In this document: piece by piece, positions 1-24,526 of the stretch
How positions within the stretch are numbered: the first letter of the stretch is position 1
How the letters are laid out: each line of letters opens with the position of its first letter
DNA from: Cristatella mucedo
Taxonomy: Eukaryota; Bryozoa; Phylactolaemata; Cristatellidae
DNA: 64,000 nt
Assembly (NCBI GenBank): GCA_009760855.2
Contig: WPIO01000005.1
Span: forward strand, 6,848,001-6,912,000
Direction of reading: 5' to 3'
Notes under the pieces: model-generated
Databases searched by the model: none
What the model was told of the DNA's origin: nothing
Seen by the model: the letters and a program-made list of their open reading frames with translations, nothing else
Position numbers and translations under genes: made by a program

Positions 1-74
1 AGTCCCATCGGCTTGCAGCTCTTCCTGCATTACAGCAATGGAGCAGTGTTCAACTTTCCAACGACCATTCATTC
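1..74 (+). CDS. possible 3' end of an exon cut by the window edge
   Basis: The first 74 bases are open in all three + frames and run into a consensus donor (gtaagt at 75-80). Frame 1 gives a protein-like string containing LQLFLHYSNGAVFNF. I do not recognise the domain. Frame 1 would leave a phase-2 end, which does not fit the phase-1 acceptor of the next convincing exon at 4062, so if it is an exon of the kinase gene another exon must lie between, or frame 2 is used. It may be an unrelated gene or a chance donor. Confidence 0.25.
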
Positions 75-960
75 GTAAGTACGTCTTACCGTTTTTTTCT
101 ATTGCTTGAGTCATCGACCCAAACTCTTTCGACCTCAGACTGACGTATAAACCATATTAATTTCCTATCTGACTTCCGACGTGCATATTGTCTCTGGCTG
201 TGCTGACAGGTTGGTTAATGTCTGTGTTGTGATTGAATACTCATTGCAGCATGCTGACAATACCAAATATCCGAGCTCATACCAACACCGAGCAGCTAAA
301 TAAAAAGGCATGCAATCAATATACAATAATAGTAAGACTTTTATATTGCACTCTAACAAAACCAAATCTCTATCTAGGCACTTTCGGCAACCAAGGACAA
401 ATGAAAAAGCGTTTAGCTACCAAGTGCTAGAAAGGGTTTCGGACTTGGGTTGAAATTTCCAGAGTGGAATTGAAAAGTAGAAATCAATGGCTGTAACGCT
501 TGCAGATGCATATGCTGCCAAATATCCTGAACGGAGGTCGAAATGGTTTCGTGATTATTGGGAAATGTACGAGTTTGGACGATTCTTGGCAATGCAATAA
601 TCAACGTTCGCGGTCCAAATATCTAAGAAGCTGGACTCAAGAGTCCGAGTAATGCAATGCCCAAGATTCACTTTGGTAGCCTAAGCTACTGCATCGTAAC
701 CATCGTAGTATCATGCTGGACTGCCGTGTACCTTAGCAGCACACCTCACCAAAGACTTATCTCTTGGCTGTTGTAGATACATCGTATGTGCGGACGTGGA
801 CATCTAATAGTTTGTGATGGTAGATAGCAAATGAAGCAAGATAGCTAAGCAATAGGTATTGCTGCCGAAGCATTGTAGCAGGCACTTTACTTTAGTACTT
901 TACTACAGACAAAGCGAACCCTTCGAGTGCTAGTGCTTGCAGGAGGCTGACGAATATTTG
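75..960. other. non-coding, nothing recognised
   Basis: AT-leaning unique-looking sequence between the edge donor and the first microsatellite. Short ORFs on both strands show no family similarity and no splice framing I can support. Confidence 0.5.
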
Positions 961-1031
961 TGGAGCTAATGTGCATATGCATGTATGTATGTATGTGTGT
1001 ATGCATGCATATGTGTGCATGTCTGTAATAA
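960..1031 (+). repeat. degenerate (ATGT)n microsatellite
   Basis: Imperfect ATGT/ATGC tetranucleotides run from about 965 to 1025 and lead straight into the (TAA)n tail of an inverted LINE-A end. Confidence 0.8.
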
Positions 1032-1228
1032 TATAGTAATAATAATAATGCACTTGATAAAGTGCCCCCGGAGAACTCAATCTCTTTCTAGGCGCTTTAC
1101 ATTTGCTGCAAAGGAAAACGCGATTGAATGGTGAGTACTATCATGCTTGATGAACAACGTGAATAACATGGTTAGGGGTGACATGCACACGGGGTCAGCA
1201 TGCAAGTGTGGTTAGTGGCAGCATGCAC
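1032..1228 (-). mobile_element. LINE-A 3' end, 5'-truncated
   Basis: Reading the - strand, this ends with the LINE-A signature: gcgcctagaaagagattg, then the complementary gttctc arm, gcactttatcaagtgc and (ATT)n. The upstream piece with the repeated ccactaac / gcatgctgaccc words is also shared with the longer copies at 11.5 and 19.4 kb. No coding part is present. Confidence 0.85.
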
Positions 1229-1292
1229 TGTCTGTATGTACGTATGTATGTCTGTATGTACGTATGTATGTATGTATATATGTATGTATGTA
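1229..1292 (+). repeat. (TATG)n microsatellite
   Basis: Near-perfect tatg/tacg/tctg tetranucleotide array directly upstream of a SINE2 copy; the same unit resumes after the SINE at about 1440, so the SINE appears to sit inside the array. Confidence 0.85.
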
Positions 1293-1434
1293 TGCTGAGC
1301 CGCTTTGGTCCAATGGTTAAGGTACTCACTCACCCTGACCAAGGTCTGGCTGAGGTCGTGGGGTCGAGCCCCGAGGCATATGTGAAGCACCTAAATTGAG
1401 ATTAAGTTCTCTTGGGGTGCTATACAAATGAATT
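1293..1434 (+). mobile_element. SINE2 copy (tRNA-derived)
   Basis: The head has an A-box-like tggtccaatggttaagg and a B-box-like ggtcgagcccc. The body continues to a hairpin (attgagattaagttctctt with flanking arms) and the terminal gctatacaaatgaattata. It sits inside a tatg microsatellite. Seven such copies occur in the window, which defines the family. Confidence 0.85.
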
Positions 1435-1510
1435 ATAGTATTATGTATGTATGTATGTGCATATGCAGATATATACGCACGCATGCAAACATGCACGTAT
1501 GTATGCATGC
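1435..1510 (+). repeat. (TATG)n microsatellite, second part
   Basis: Continuation of the tetranucleotide array after the SINE2 insertion, decaying into gcatgcaaacatgcacg words. Confidence 0.75.
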
Positions 1511-1522
1511 ATTATTATACAT

Positions 1523-2216
1523 GTATCTCTGTCTGTAACTCCACAAAACCACTAAGACTATGTGGGTGTTACGCAGGGTAGTTTTCTAAAGCGCACTGAA
1601 AGCCTATGCAGCTTTCGGTATGCATTCGGTAGCTATCAGACTTCATTTACCGCAACAAAGAGAAAGGGAGAAGTGTAGCTGAGTCGTGCGAGTAGTTGAG
1701 GTAGGGAGTAGCACGGAAGTAGTTGCTCAAGACGGCTGGACAGGATGTGCCATAGTCGACACATGAGATTATATGTCGTTGCGTAAGAATTGTGGAGGCG
1801 AGTTCCACAGCCTAGGACCTGCAGAGCAAAGGCTTTCGTTGCCAATGGTCTTTAAGTGGAGGAATGAAGCAGTTAATATAGTGTTCGTAGAGGACCTGCG
1901 GGCAAGAAGAGGCTGAAACTGGTGCAGCCGTTTAGCTAGGTAAGAAGGAGCCAAGCCGTGGCGGGTCTTGTAGGTCAGCGTAAGAACTTTACTCTGTATT
2001 CGTTGATCAACCTGCAGCCATCCAAGCTCTTTCAGCAAAAGATACACACGGTCAAACCTCTGGAATTTGTAAACTAGCCTTGCAGCCATATTCATCACCA
2101 GCTGCAGTGACTTAGTGGCTTTTTCTGGTAATCCAGCCAAAAAGGAATTACAAAATTCTAGCTGAGACAGAACCAGGAGCTCGTTAAATTGTGTGTAAGC
2201 CACCGTGGCAGACAGT
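1523..2216 (-). mobile_element. LINE-B 3' fragment with C-terminal RT remnant
   Basis: The - strand carries a 144-codon open frame ending at 1769 with LSQLEFCNSFLAGLPEKATK and later GPRLWNSPPQFLRND. This is the C-terminal, post-catalytic part of a CR1-like reverse transcriptase. It is followed by the LINE-B 3' region (aacacccacatagtc, ttgtggagttacag). The catalytic motifs are missing through 5' truncation. The same block recurs at 23.1, 33.9 and 61.3 kb. Confidence 0.85.
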
Positions 2217-2256
2217 CCCTAGATTGAGGTAGGGATCGGAGGTGATTGCTAGATTA

Positions 2257-2431
2257 AGCTGGGATGGCACACTAGGTAAGGCGGTTGCTTTCTCGGGACT
2301 GAAGTCGTTGGTTCGATTCCTGCGGTGCGCGATCCTTTATCGCTGCTGCAAGCGGTGGTGATAGCCTTAAAGGCTCTTCTGTCGCAATACAAAAAAGGCT
2401 GTTTAATCGGCTAGGATTTATTTATTTTTAT
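2257..2431 (+). mobile_element. SINE1 copy (tRNA-derived)
   Basis: The head has gatggcacactaggtaagg (A-box-like) and a perfect B box, ggttcgattcc. It is followed by the SINE1 body, cgctgctgcaagcggtggtg, then aaggctcttctgtcgc and aggctgtttaatcggctagg, ending in (ATTT)n. It lies immediately beyond the 5' limit of the LINE-B fragment. Confidence 0.85.
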
Positions 2432-2778
2432 TAGTGTGGAAGCAGTCTCCTTAACGGGGCTTTCAAAATTTAGGCACCTGCCAAAGACGACGTCTAAATT
2501 TCAAACATATGGCGATAGCCACACAAGCATCATCTATTAGAAGAGCAAATTCTTCTAGTTAAGCCACACGCTTGGGGTATCTATGAGTAGAAATTCTGCT
2601 CCCGAACAGCTAACAAGTCGTAGTAGGTGCAGCACAATATTCGCAAATATGCCGACGTTATCAGGGACCACAGCAGTCAAGAACGCCCGTAAATTGATGA
2701 AAACGATGCCATTGACGTAGAGATGTATACTACAAAACTACAGAGGGCCGAGTCTGCACATTACTAACTATACAGCAT

Positions 2779-2943
2779 AAAAAATAGTAGCTGATTTAAC
2801 AGCCGCATTTTTATAGCGGTGGGAGAGCCTTAATGGCCTTCACCACTGCTTGCGTTGGCAATAAACGAGATCGCCAACTGCCGGGTTCGAACCCACGAAC
2901 TCGGTTGTCAAGAACAAGCACCTTACCTCATGAGCTATCACAT
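2779..2943 (-). mobile_element. SINE1 copy, inverted
   Basis: Reverse-complement SINE1: agctgatttaacagccg is the tail, agccttaatggccttcacca the body and gggttcgaacccacg the B box. It is more diverged than the copy at 2257, and the anticodon-arm region is altered. Confidence 0.8.
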
Positions 2944-4061
2944 ACGACTGACTGACCGCCACGGCAGATGTCGGGTAATACTTCGAAAACCATGTGTGTG
3001 GCTCATTGGGTTCCTAGGGCGGATAGTTTTGTAAGAGTTTCTAGTCTCTAGCGCTGCCATAATCTGGCTGATTTGGAACGCCAACTTTTCAATATATACA
3101 CTCTTGCAGTGAAATCGTTATTAGTCGAAATAGTACAGCCATGAGCAACTGGGCATCGTTATTCTGACCATAACCTTTAGCAATTGCTTCTCCGATTGTG
3201 TTCCTTCAGCTACAGTTTTAGTGCGACAATACTTGGTAGACATCTGATGTCTTGTGACTTGGTAGCCTCTTCACATGGAAACTGGTCGCTACGACTCGGT
3301 TACCAAATCCCTGATCTAGCGAAATTGGTACGATTCCATTTCTGGCTTGCGTCCCCCGGTCGCCTTACTCTCAAGTTGCCTATGGCCCGTGATTTACTGG
3401 TATGCTCTAAATGAACCAGCTGCTCAGCCTAACTAACCTCAACGCTAAGCGCCAATCGACTCAACGTAAAATAAATATACATGTTTTGCATCAAGATTGA
3501 GTTGCACATCTCATGCCACCTGCTAAACTTGAGCGTGCGCTCAGTATTCTGTAGAGCTTTAACATAGCGATTGTCATTAAGGACTAATAACTAGTCTTGC
3601 TGAACTCAAAGGCTATTTCATTGAATATAGAGCCTGTCCCCGTGTCACATGCAAATGATCCCTGCGTGCGTGCGTGTGTGTTTGCGTGTGCATGTGTGCG
3701 TGCGTGTGCGTGCGTGTGTGTGATTTTAACAGTGCAGTTGCATCTTAACTCTCTCTCTCCCCACTCTCTCTCTCTCCCTCTCGCATCTTTAAAGTTTCGT
3801 CATGGAGCAAAATAGGCTTACATGTCGCTCTCGCCATGGCTAGTCGCTGCGAGTAGGTGCAACTTCAATTTCCGAAGAACCAGCGATCAGTAGGCTTTAA
3901 GCGCCTGGCGATTCGTTGTCCTTTCGCCGTTAAGATCTGCCTGCCCGTGTTTAACAGTTATGGAGTGTGGCTTTATACCACATACCCACACTCTACCGAT
4001 GGACTCAACTTCTAGATATGCTCCCCCGTGGTCTGCGATTGGCTTTCTTCTTTTGCCATAG
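2944..4061. other. non-coding, contains short GT and CT tracts
   Basis: No recognisable gene. An imperfect (TGCG/TG)n tract spans 3661-3721 and a broken CT tract spans 3750-3785. The last bases before 4062 form a strong pyrimidine-rich splice acceptor (ttcttcttttgccatag). Confidence 0.6.
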
Positions 4062-16998
<12,937 letters not shown>

Positions 16999-17212
16999 AG
17001 GGCTTACTGTCGACTAGCCGAGATTGAACAGTCGCTTCTGTTATCATGAGGCAAGGCTAGCTGAGGAAACATGTTCCAGATTTTGATGAATTGATCAGCG
17101 TGACCGGAGCGCATGGGCAACCGGCCAGTTGACTCCGAAGCGAATGACCCCACCGTGTTAGCCGCCTGCAGTTTGTGAATAGCAATGCATGCATTCAGCA
17201 TGGGACAACTAG

Positions 17213-17268
17213 CTCTCCCTCCCTCCCTCCCTCTCTCCCTCCCTCCCTCCCTCCCTCCCTCCCTCCCT

Positions 17269-17334
<66 letters not shown>
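17213..17334 (+). repeat. (CCCT)n then (CT)29 microsatellite
   Basis: Lies in the presumed 3' UTR of the kinase, 215 bp after the stop. The CCCT part spans 17213-17276 and the pure CT part 17277-17334. Confidence 0.95.
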
Positions 17335-17337
<3 letters not shown>

Positions 17338-17475
17338 CTTTCTACCGAATTTATCATCAGTGCCCTACGCGAACCGTGACAGAGCACCTGCCTACTTCGG
17401 GAAATGGATTGCAACCTGAAGCCCACGTGAAGCTCATCGTTTGTCCGTCATACATAATAACCCGCCTTCGCTTAA

Positions 17476-17481
17476 AATAAA
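17476..17481 (+). terminator. candidate poly(A) signal of the kinase
   Basis: AATAAA, 478 bp after the kinase stop and the first good match downstream. Use is inferred. Confidence 0.5.
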
Positions 17482-17540
17482 TACAAGTAAAACAACTCAG
17501 TTATTATATTATTATTATTATTATTATTGTTATATTATAT

Positions 17541-19404
17541 TAGCCTCGTATACATCACACGCGTAGTCAGCAGATATCAGTGTCTTACCCACAACTTGTT
17601 AGGTAATGATCGTCTGGGTGGCGGACAGCTACGAGACAAAATCCTTTCGGCACTCACTAGGGTGGACAGAAAAAACTCACTAGTGCTAGCCATTCTCTCA
17701 AAATATACGCGCCCTTCAATGATCACCCTGGCATCTGATCAGGCAGTGCTTCGTACGGATACTGTTGTTGGTCAGTCTCCTGCTTATGGACCCGTGCATA
17801 TATATGGAAGAGACGTTGACACTTGCAGCCAATGGGGTTTTACAGCAAGGGGCTGTATAGCCAGCAAGAAAGGTTTTAATTATAATGCATTTTAAATAGA
17901 GCCCTCAGAGAACTCAAATCTCTTTCTTACGCCACGCTTAAGGTCGGCTGCCTATGACGCTCACGCACACTGCAGCTAGCTCTGACGGTAATCACAAGGG
18001 GCTCTTATGGTTTGGTATACGACAGAGACCTCTGCTAGGAGCTAAGGCTGGGTTCGCTCGTGTAAGCTGACGCTCTGACGGTACACGAGCGACGAGACGC
18101 AGACACCGAGAGAGTCTCCACCAATCGTGTATTTCGTTAACGCCGGCAGCGCTACACTGTACAGCCGTTCTCCACTCCGTCCAGCTTCCCACTGTCCGCT
18201 CCTGTCGCCGGCATGCCTCACCTTCATTAACCCATTTCCCAATAATCCGTCACGGTCCGAAAACCAGCGGTCATAAATGCCATCGGCCCGTGCACTAACA
18301 GCACTGCAATAATGGAGGTCGCTCTCCCTCGGTGCTCTGGCTGTCAAAGGTGAAAAAACACCGCGACCCACAATAAAGCCAAGCATCTCATGTAGTAAAG
18401 CGAACGCACGAGTATGGTAACTTCCGAAAGCCCGCGGGTGACCCAGCGTCGAACATCAAGTAGTGCCTCAAGCTCACGGTCCGAAACCTGTATTTCACGG
18501 TACAGTAAATTGCCATGTTACTCATAATTTGCTTCTTCTTGGCATAGCGCGAAACTCATCCTAGATGCGTGAACACGTTCAGGGGGTCGGCTTAGCTACG
18601 GCAGGCAGCACCGACACCATTTATACTAATTTCTATGCCACAGCAGAATGTGCAGTAAAATATCCCTTATACATCGCCAGACCGCATTAATCGTGTTTAC
18701 CTAGTCCAGCAAATGACAAGAGTCGGCGAGGTTGCTTCGGCATTGAAAACCTGATGAACTAACTGACCCAAGCAGCAATCTTAAAAGGGCGTTTTAGACT
18801 GTCCACCGAAATGCCACAAAAATCCGTTCACAGTCTCCGGCTGTGCCTACGCTCTGCACTTACGGCTAGGAATAATTAAGCGGCTGAATTTTTTAAGGTC
18901 CTTACAAGGTAGATGGGTAAGAAGACCACAAATAAACATACCGTTATAAAGAGAAAAATTATAAGCAATGAACATGTGCCAGAAAGCCTCAATAAGAGAA
19001 ACAGCAACTGAGCTCGGTTTGGTGTCAATACAATCTAGGCGGGCCTCAAATGGATGAATGGTTGCACTTTTCCATGCTGTCCGTATAACTTTGTATAGCC
19101 ATTTCAGCATAGAAATCGTGATTTATTGAGCGTTATGATGAAATTCTTATAGTGACAATGCAGAGAGGCATTAGCTTAGCTAAACTCGATTGATACTGCT
19201 GGTGCTACTGCTCTTATCCTGGAACTAGGCATGGCGGAAGGGAATACCAGCACGATTTAGAGTATTGCATCCGGTTCTTCGAGTTTGATCGCAATCATGT
19301 AATCATAACATTTACTCGAGGTTCAAGCAGCATTTCTCTCAATCATGGCAATAGCAACATCGTCAGCCGTTTTGCTGCTCTTTTTGTCGGGACTAGGTAA
19401 GTAG
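17541..19404. other. intergenic, nothing recognised except a tail scrap
   Basis: A 122-codon + frame (17527-17895) is unrecognised. At 17872-17935 there is a decayed inverted LINE-A tail (agccctcagagaactcaaat). Near 18250 and 18475 the phrase tcacggtccgaaa occurs twice without a wider repeat I can define. Confidence 0.45.
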
Positions 19405-19607
19405 TCAGTAATAATAATAACAATAATAATACATTTGATATAGCGCACTCGCATAATCCAATCTCTTTCTAAGTACTTTACATTTGCTGCAAAGGAATGC
19501 ATGATCGAATGGTTAGTGGTAGCAGGTTCAGTGACAAGGAGCATAACATGGTAAAGGGTGGCATGCACAGGGTCAGCATGCAAATATGATTCGTGGCAGC
19601 ATGCACA

Positions 19608-19764
19608 GGAGCTGGGTGGTCCATCGGTTAAGGTGCTCGCCCCCGACCCAGGTCTGGCTGAGGTCGTGGGCTCGAGCCCGGAGGCATACGCAAAGCACCT
19701 GAATAGAGACTAAGTTCTCTTGAGGTGCTATACAAATGAATTATATATATATATATATATATAT
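19608..19764 (+). mobile_element. SINE2 copy nested in LINE-A
   Basis: Complete SINE2 from gagctgggtggtccatcggt to gctatacaaatgaattata and an (AT)12 tail. It splits the LINE-A 3' UTR phrase gcagcatgcacag / cagcacactcag, which is contiguous in the 11.5-kb copy. Confidence 0.9.
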
Positions 19765-20103
19765 CAGCACACTCAGTAGTAGCACGTTCAGGAAGAATCA
19801 CATGGACCCACTATATGATATAATAAATAGATGCGTTTTCATTTTTTTTAATTTGGTCAAGTCAGGGATGTCGTGATGTAATTCGAAAGTGAGTTCCAGG
19901 CTTTGGGAGCATACGAACTAAATGCACGGTCTCCAAAGAATTGGAGGTTCATACGAGGCATAGGTAAGCGATTAGATTCCAAAAAGCGAGTGGTGGGATG
20001 CTTAACCGGTAGGGGAGTAGATCTGATAGGTAGGCTGGAGCCAAAGAATGAAGAGACTTTAAAGTGAATGACGGAACCTTGAGGGCGATGTGCTGCTTGA
20101 TTT

Positions 20104-20238
20104 CTGCCACTAACCGCAGTTGCATGCTGACCCTGTGCATGTCACCCCTTTGCAGCAAATGTAAAGCGCCTAGAAAGAGATGAAGTTCTCTGAGGGCGCT
20201 TGATCAAGTGCATTATTATTATTATTATTATTATTTTG
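20104..20238 (+). mobile_element. LINE-A tail nested in LINE-A, opposite orientation
   Basis: The + strand reads gaccctgtgcatgtcacccc, tttgcagcaaatgtaaag, the tail hairpin and (ATT)n. Left and right of it the - strand LINE continues (gctgcttga / ttgactgggaaccag), which matches one uninterrupted phrase in the 11.5-kb copy and leaves a short ttga duplication. Confidence 0.85.
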
Positions 20239-20398
20239 ACTGGGAACCAGTGCAGGTCGACGAGAAGTGGTGTGATGTGGCACCTGCAACGCTAACGACA
20301 GACAAGCCTAGCTGCAGAATTTTGCACCAGCTGTAAGCTCCTGGTTGCACAGGCAGGTAGACCAGCAAGCAGTGAGTTACAGAAGTCGATACGGGTTG

Positions 20399-21124
20399 TC
20401 ACAAATCTACGGACCAATTTAGATCGGTATCCCTGTCTAAACAAGCCCGAACTTTAGCAACGTTACGTAGCTGAAAGAGGGCAGACTTGACTGTGGAGCT
20501 GATGTGGTCGTCTAATGAAGGGTCACTTTGAAACATGGCACCTATATTTCGTGCGGATTCGACAGGAGATATGCTGGCAGACCCGATTTTTAGCGTTAAC
20601 CATTCCAATATCTGAATCACACATGGCTTGCCCATGACTAGCAAGTTGGTTTAATCATCATTCAAGTTTGCTGCCATCCACGTACGAATATCATCAATAC
20701 ATGTAGCAAGGGAGTTGAGAGGATTCGACGTGCTGGAGGGCTGGGAGGTTTCAAAGCAAAGGTACAACTGTGTGTCATCTACATAGAAATGAAAGCCTAG
20801 ATTGGGCATGGCAATCACATCGGCTAGAGGGAGAGTATAAACCGTGACAAGATCGGGACCGAGCACAGACCCCTGAGGTACACCATATTTCCGAAGTTTC
20901 TTGGATGATCTTTCTCCATTCGCGTCAATACTCTGGAGTCTCCCACTGAGATAGAACCTGGACCACTGCAATGCAATGCCAGTGATGCCCATGCGAGATG
21001 AGATACGCTCAAGAAGGACTTGGGTAGCGATAGTATCATCAGCTGCCGAAAGATCGAGCAAAACAAGCAGAGATACTCTACTTAAGTCTGCATTGCTAAG
21101 TAGGTCGTAAAACACCCGAAGCAA
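20399..21124 (-). pseudogene. decayed CR1-like reverse transcriptase
   Basis: Two frames carry the domain: 20651-21124 (motifs A to C) and 20399-20644 (LVMGKPCVIQILEWLTLKIG onward). A deletion near 20650 removes part of the NFLKLN segment. Compared with the intact copy at 11775, motif A has AADDT and the active site YVDD. Confidence 0.85.
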
Positions 21125-22270
21125 TGCTGAATATGTGGAGTTATTAGCTCTAAAACCAGAAGGGAGCTTAATAGCAAGATTTGAAGTTTTAATATTAGTT
21201 CAGCTGGTCTGCCATGGCTCGTTCTAGTATCTTTTATATGAACGGTAGAAGGGGGATTGGTTGGATGTTGCTCAAGTTCTCTTGGTCTAGTGTTGCTTTC
21301 TTGAGTAGTGACGGGACTACAGCCTTTTTGAAAGGTGCTGGGACATGACCTGAGGCTAATGACATAGCTAAGATGTTAGTTATGCGTGTCAGCAGCAGGT
21401 CAATGCATCGTGGGAATAGGGTCTAGAGGGCTAGCTGTCTTTTTTTATTGGGATATGAGCTTCAGAACTAGGTCATTGATGGCGTCCTTGAATGAAGGCG
21501 ATGAGCTGCTGCTTGGAATTGAGGGACAGGACTCCAGAGGGGTTGTTCCACCCTAGGGATGGACTCCCTGATCTTGTCTAGATCATTACAGGGATCATCA
21601 CTAGGTAAGGAGCAAACCTGGGAGCGGTTAAGGAGATGGCTGATCGTCGACGTCAACATTTTTAGTTGTGCATCTGGGAATCAACAATGGTTTTATAGAA
21701 GCTCGACTTGGCCTTTGCTAGGATCAAGTGGTACGATTTACAGTAGTCCTCGTGTGCCTGTCGATGTAGTCCTAATCTTTTGCACGTTTTTCAAGTTTGC
21801 GCTTAGTAGACCTAGCTAGTTTAATGTCTGCGCTAAATCATAGGCCGTCTGGGTGAGGGCACACAGCATGCTTAGTCAGAGGTATAAACGCGTCGAGTAT
21901 GTCAGCCACTGTCGTATTGTAGCAATCAACCAACGAAGACAGGTCGGTAGGGGGATTGAGCAGCAGAGGCAAAGCAAATATTCTCGCACGGAGCATCGAT
22001 GTCGGTGGTCTTGAGGTTTCACGATTCACAGGTGATTTTAACGGAGGAGGGCACACATTGTAGACTGAATGAGATCTGCATGTGGTTAGATAAGCAGAAT
22101 GTGGTAATAAACGGCGACGATAGCATGCAGTTGTAAGTCAAGATTTGGTCGAGTGTACTGTTGCAGCTTCTGTGCACTTACATTGCAAGAATTCCTAGCA
22201 AGCCCACCAGGAAACGCAGCCAATTCCGTCAGCAGGTCTGTTGTGGGCGTGAAATTGCCCCTACGTTGCA

Positions 22271-23109
22271 CTGCTCTAGGCAGACGGTCCGGTGGTCGAC
22301 CCGGTGTGAGCAAAGTGGTGGTGTAATGCCTCTGCAGCCTGGTCCTAGCAAGCTGATTGGGCTGATTGGGCGGAGGAATTTATGGTAAGACTCGCATGAA
22401 AATTCCCTAGCTGCTGTGTCGCTCGCTCTCTCGACAGTTCGCGATCGTGAGCTGATGTGCTTATCTGCCTTCCATGCACGTGTGCCCCACAAGTAAGGAA
22501 AACCTCACGTCTACTGTCCGTCGGGACGTACAATAAATCTTACATATAGGGAGGTTGGCAGTGTCGGTTATTATTGGCGTCTTCGCTCCTGCCACTGCCG
22601 TATCCCTGTACTGTTGCTTGCATACTACATCAGCATGTGGTCTACTCCGATTGTTTCTAATTGTTTACTATTCCAGATCCAGAATGGCCAACGCCTAATT
22701 AATGAACATAAGCAATGCAAGATCCTGTCGGAGCAGCTATTTTCGGTATGTCCCTACCAGGCATTTGGAGGTCCTGTTTGGATGAACAAGGCAATACTGG
22801 TTTCAACTGCAGCGCTTGAAAACTTAAGGTCTGAAGGGGTGGGCTGCTGACTGCTTAAGCATTCACGACCTATACGCCACTCTGAATTCAACGATCACGA
22901 GAATAGAATAAGTTCGACCTTTCTTATGAGCACGACTTTAGGGCTGGGGTTTCAAGCAGCTGCCATGGGTGGTGCTAAATAGCTGCTTCCTGGATTTTAC
23001 TAACCTTGCTCCTTGCTTTTGGACCACAGTAAGGGCCCAGTACTGCTAGGCCAAATAGGAATACAGAGGGCACACAGTGCGAAGCTAGTCTGGATGGCCA
23101 GGTTCTGGT
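22271..23109. other. intergenic, nothing recognised
   Basis: No coding or repeat family supported. Confidence 0.45.
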
Positions 23110-24350
23110 TCCCATGTATACACAAACAGTAGAGAGCACTGGCGTGGTTTAAATCGTACTTGCCTGATTGTGTTCAATCCGTGCCAGGTCTCACAAACGA
23201 GACGGGTCACCTGTGGAGTCCCTCAAGGGTCTGTACTCGGTCCCTTGCTGTTCTCCATTTATACTCAACCTCTGGGAAAAGTGATTAATGCCATCGGAAT
23301 AGGATCTCACTTTTATGCTGACGATACTCAGCTGTATTTGTCATTCAAACCGTCGGAATTTGCTGCAGCAACTAAGAAACTTAATGCTTGCCTTGCCGAT
23401 ATTCGACCCTGGATGACGGAAAACTTCTTGAAACTAAATGACGATAAAACCGAACTGCTGCTCATAGGACACCCTAAGCATGTGGCTGGATTAAAAGGCT
23501 TTGCTCTTCCAATAGGTGATGCTATTGTGCGACCCTCATCGTGTGCTCGAAATGTAGGTGCCATTTTCGACAGCTGCCTCAATTTTAAAAGCTTCATTAA
23601 GAAGACTGGTTCAACAGCTAGCCAGCCCGTCCGATCCCTATCCAAGGTTAGGAGCTGTCTTCCAGTTGCTTGCAAAAAATTTAACTAGCTCTTTAGTTCT
23701 GTCTCGGCTTGATTATTCGAATTCCCTTTTGGCTGGGCTACCAAAGAAATCAACTGGGCCACTGCAGGTGACTATGAATATGGCTTCAAGGCTAGCCTTC
23801 AAGTCCCAGAGGTTTGAGCACGTGTCTCCTTTGCTAAAAGAGCTAGGATGGATTCCGGTTGAGCAACGGATATAGAGCAAAGTTCTTACGCTGACCCACA
23901 AGGCCCGCCACGGCTTGGCTCCTTCGTACCTAGCTGAACTGCTGCACCAGTTTCAGCCTCTTTGCGCCTTCAGGTCCTGTGTGGACAATAAATTAGCTGT
24001 TCCATCCCTCTGCTTAAAGACCGTTGGCGACAGAAGCTTTAGCTCTGCAGGTCCTAGACCGTGGAACTCGATTCCACAATTCTTAAGCAACGACAACTAC
24101 TCTTCGACTGCCGACTATGGCTCATCGTTTCATCAGTCCTGAGCAGCTACGTCTATGCTACTCACTACCTCAACTGCTCTCCTGATTCTGCTATGCTTCC
24201 CACTTTTTCTTTGTTGCGTGAGACGAAGTCTGTTGGCTACCGAATGCGAACCGAAAGCCGCTTAGGCTGTGAGTGGGCTAGACAAAACTCTCCTCCGTAA
24301 CACCCACATAGTCGTTATGACTTTGTGGAGTTACAGATGGAGATACATTA
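23110..24350 (+). mobile_element. LINE-B copy, longest in window
   Basis: It contains the 3' half of a CR1-like RT, then the LINE-B 3' region with cgtaacacccacatagtc, ttgtggagttacag and acattacattac. Five shorter pieces of the same family occur elsewhere. The 5' end is truncated just before motif B. Confidence 0.93.
23170..24142 (+). pseudogene. LINE-B reverse transcriptase remnant, frameshifted
   Basis: It shows motif [21 protein letters not shown], the catalytic [36 protein letters not shown] and, after a frameshift near 23660, SRLDYSNSLLAGLPKKS. An in-frame TAG lies at 23873-23875 (VEQRI*S) and the frame then runs on to WNSIPQFLSND, ending at 24142. Motif A is lost by truncation. The YADD is intact but the product could not be made whole. 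Confidence 0.9.
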
Positions 24351-24470
24351 CATTACAGTGAGAACTGCAGCTTTGCCACAGGCAAGCCTACTACTCATGG
24401 GCCACTGTGACGGGCCTAAGTAGAGAAGAAATCGCCGGCTACCTGGGTAACCAGTGAGCACTCCGGCAGC

Positions 24471-24526
24471 CCAATGCAGTCCAAGGACGAGCCGCAGGAC
24501 AGAGGCTCGTCCTTGGACTGCAATGG
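24471..24526. repeat. inverted repeat, 23-bp arms, 10-bp loop
   Basis: Arms 24471-24493 and 24504-24526 are complementary with one mismatch (core gcagtccaaggacgagcc is perfect). No gene or transposon end is attached. Confidence 0.95.

Larger units (their letters stand above)
19405..22270 (-). mobile_element. LINE-A copy reaching the endonuclease, with two nested insertions
   Basis: The longest LINE-A copy. On the - strand, from 22270 downward, a decayed endonuclease C-terminus reads HTLDQILTYNC..STAFC-like with a TTDID step. A linker follows (VDCYNTTVADILDAFIPLTK; FSADIKLARSTKRKLEKR), then RT motif A LLVLLDLSAADDT, motif [11 protein letters not shown] and [12 protein letters not shown]. The 3' UTR and (TTA)n tail end at about 19405. 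Frameshifts and stops break it, motif A has AADDT for AAFDT and the active site is YVDD. A SINE2 (19608-19764) and an oppositely oriented LINE-A tail (20104-20238) interrupt it. Confidence 0.9.

Noticed and set aside
2257-2340. tRNA gene
   Set aside because: The A and B boxes are those of a SINE head; the acceptor stem does not close and the SINE body follows. The same applies to all other tRNA-like heads in the window.
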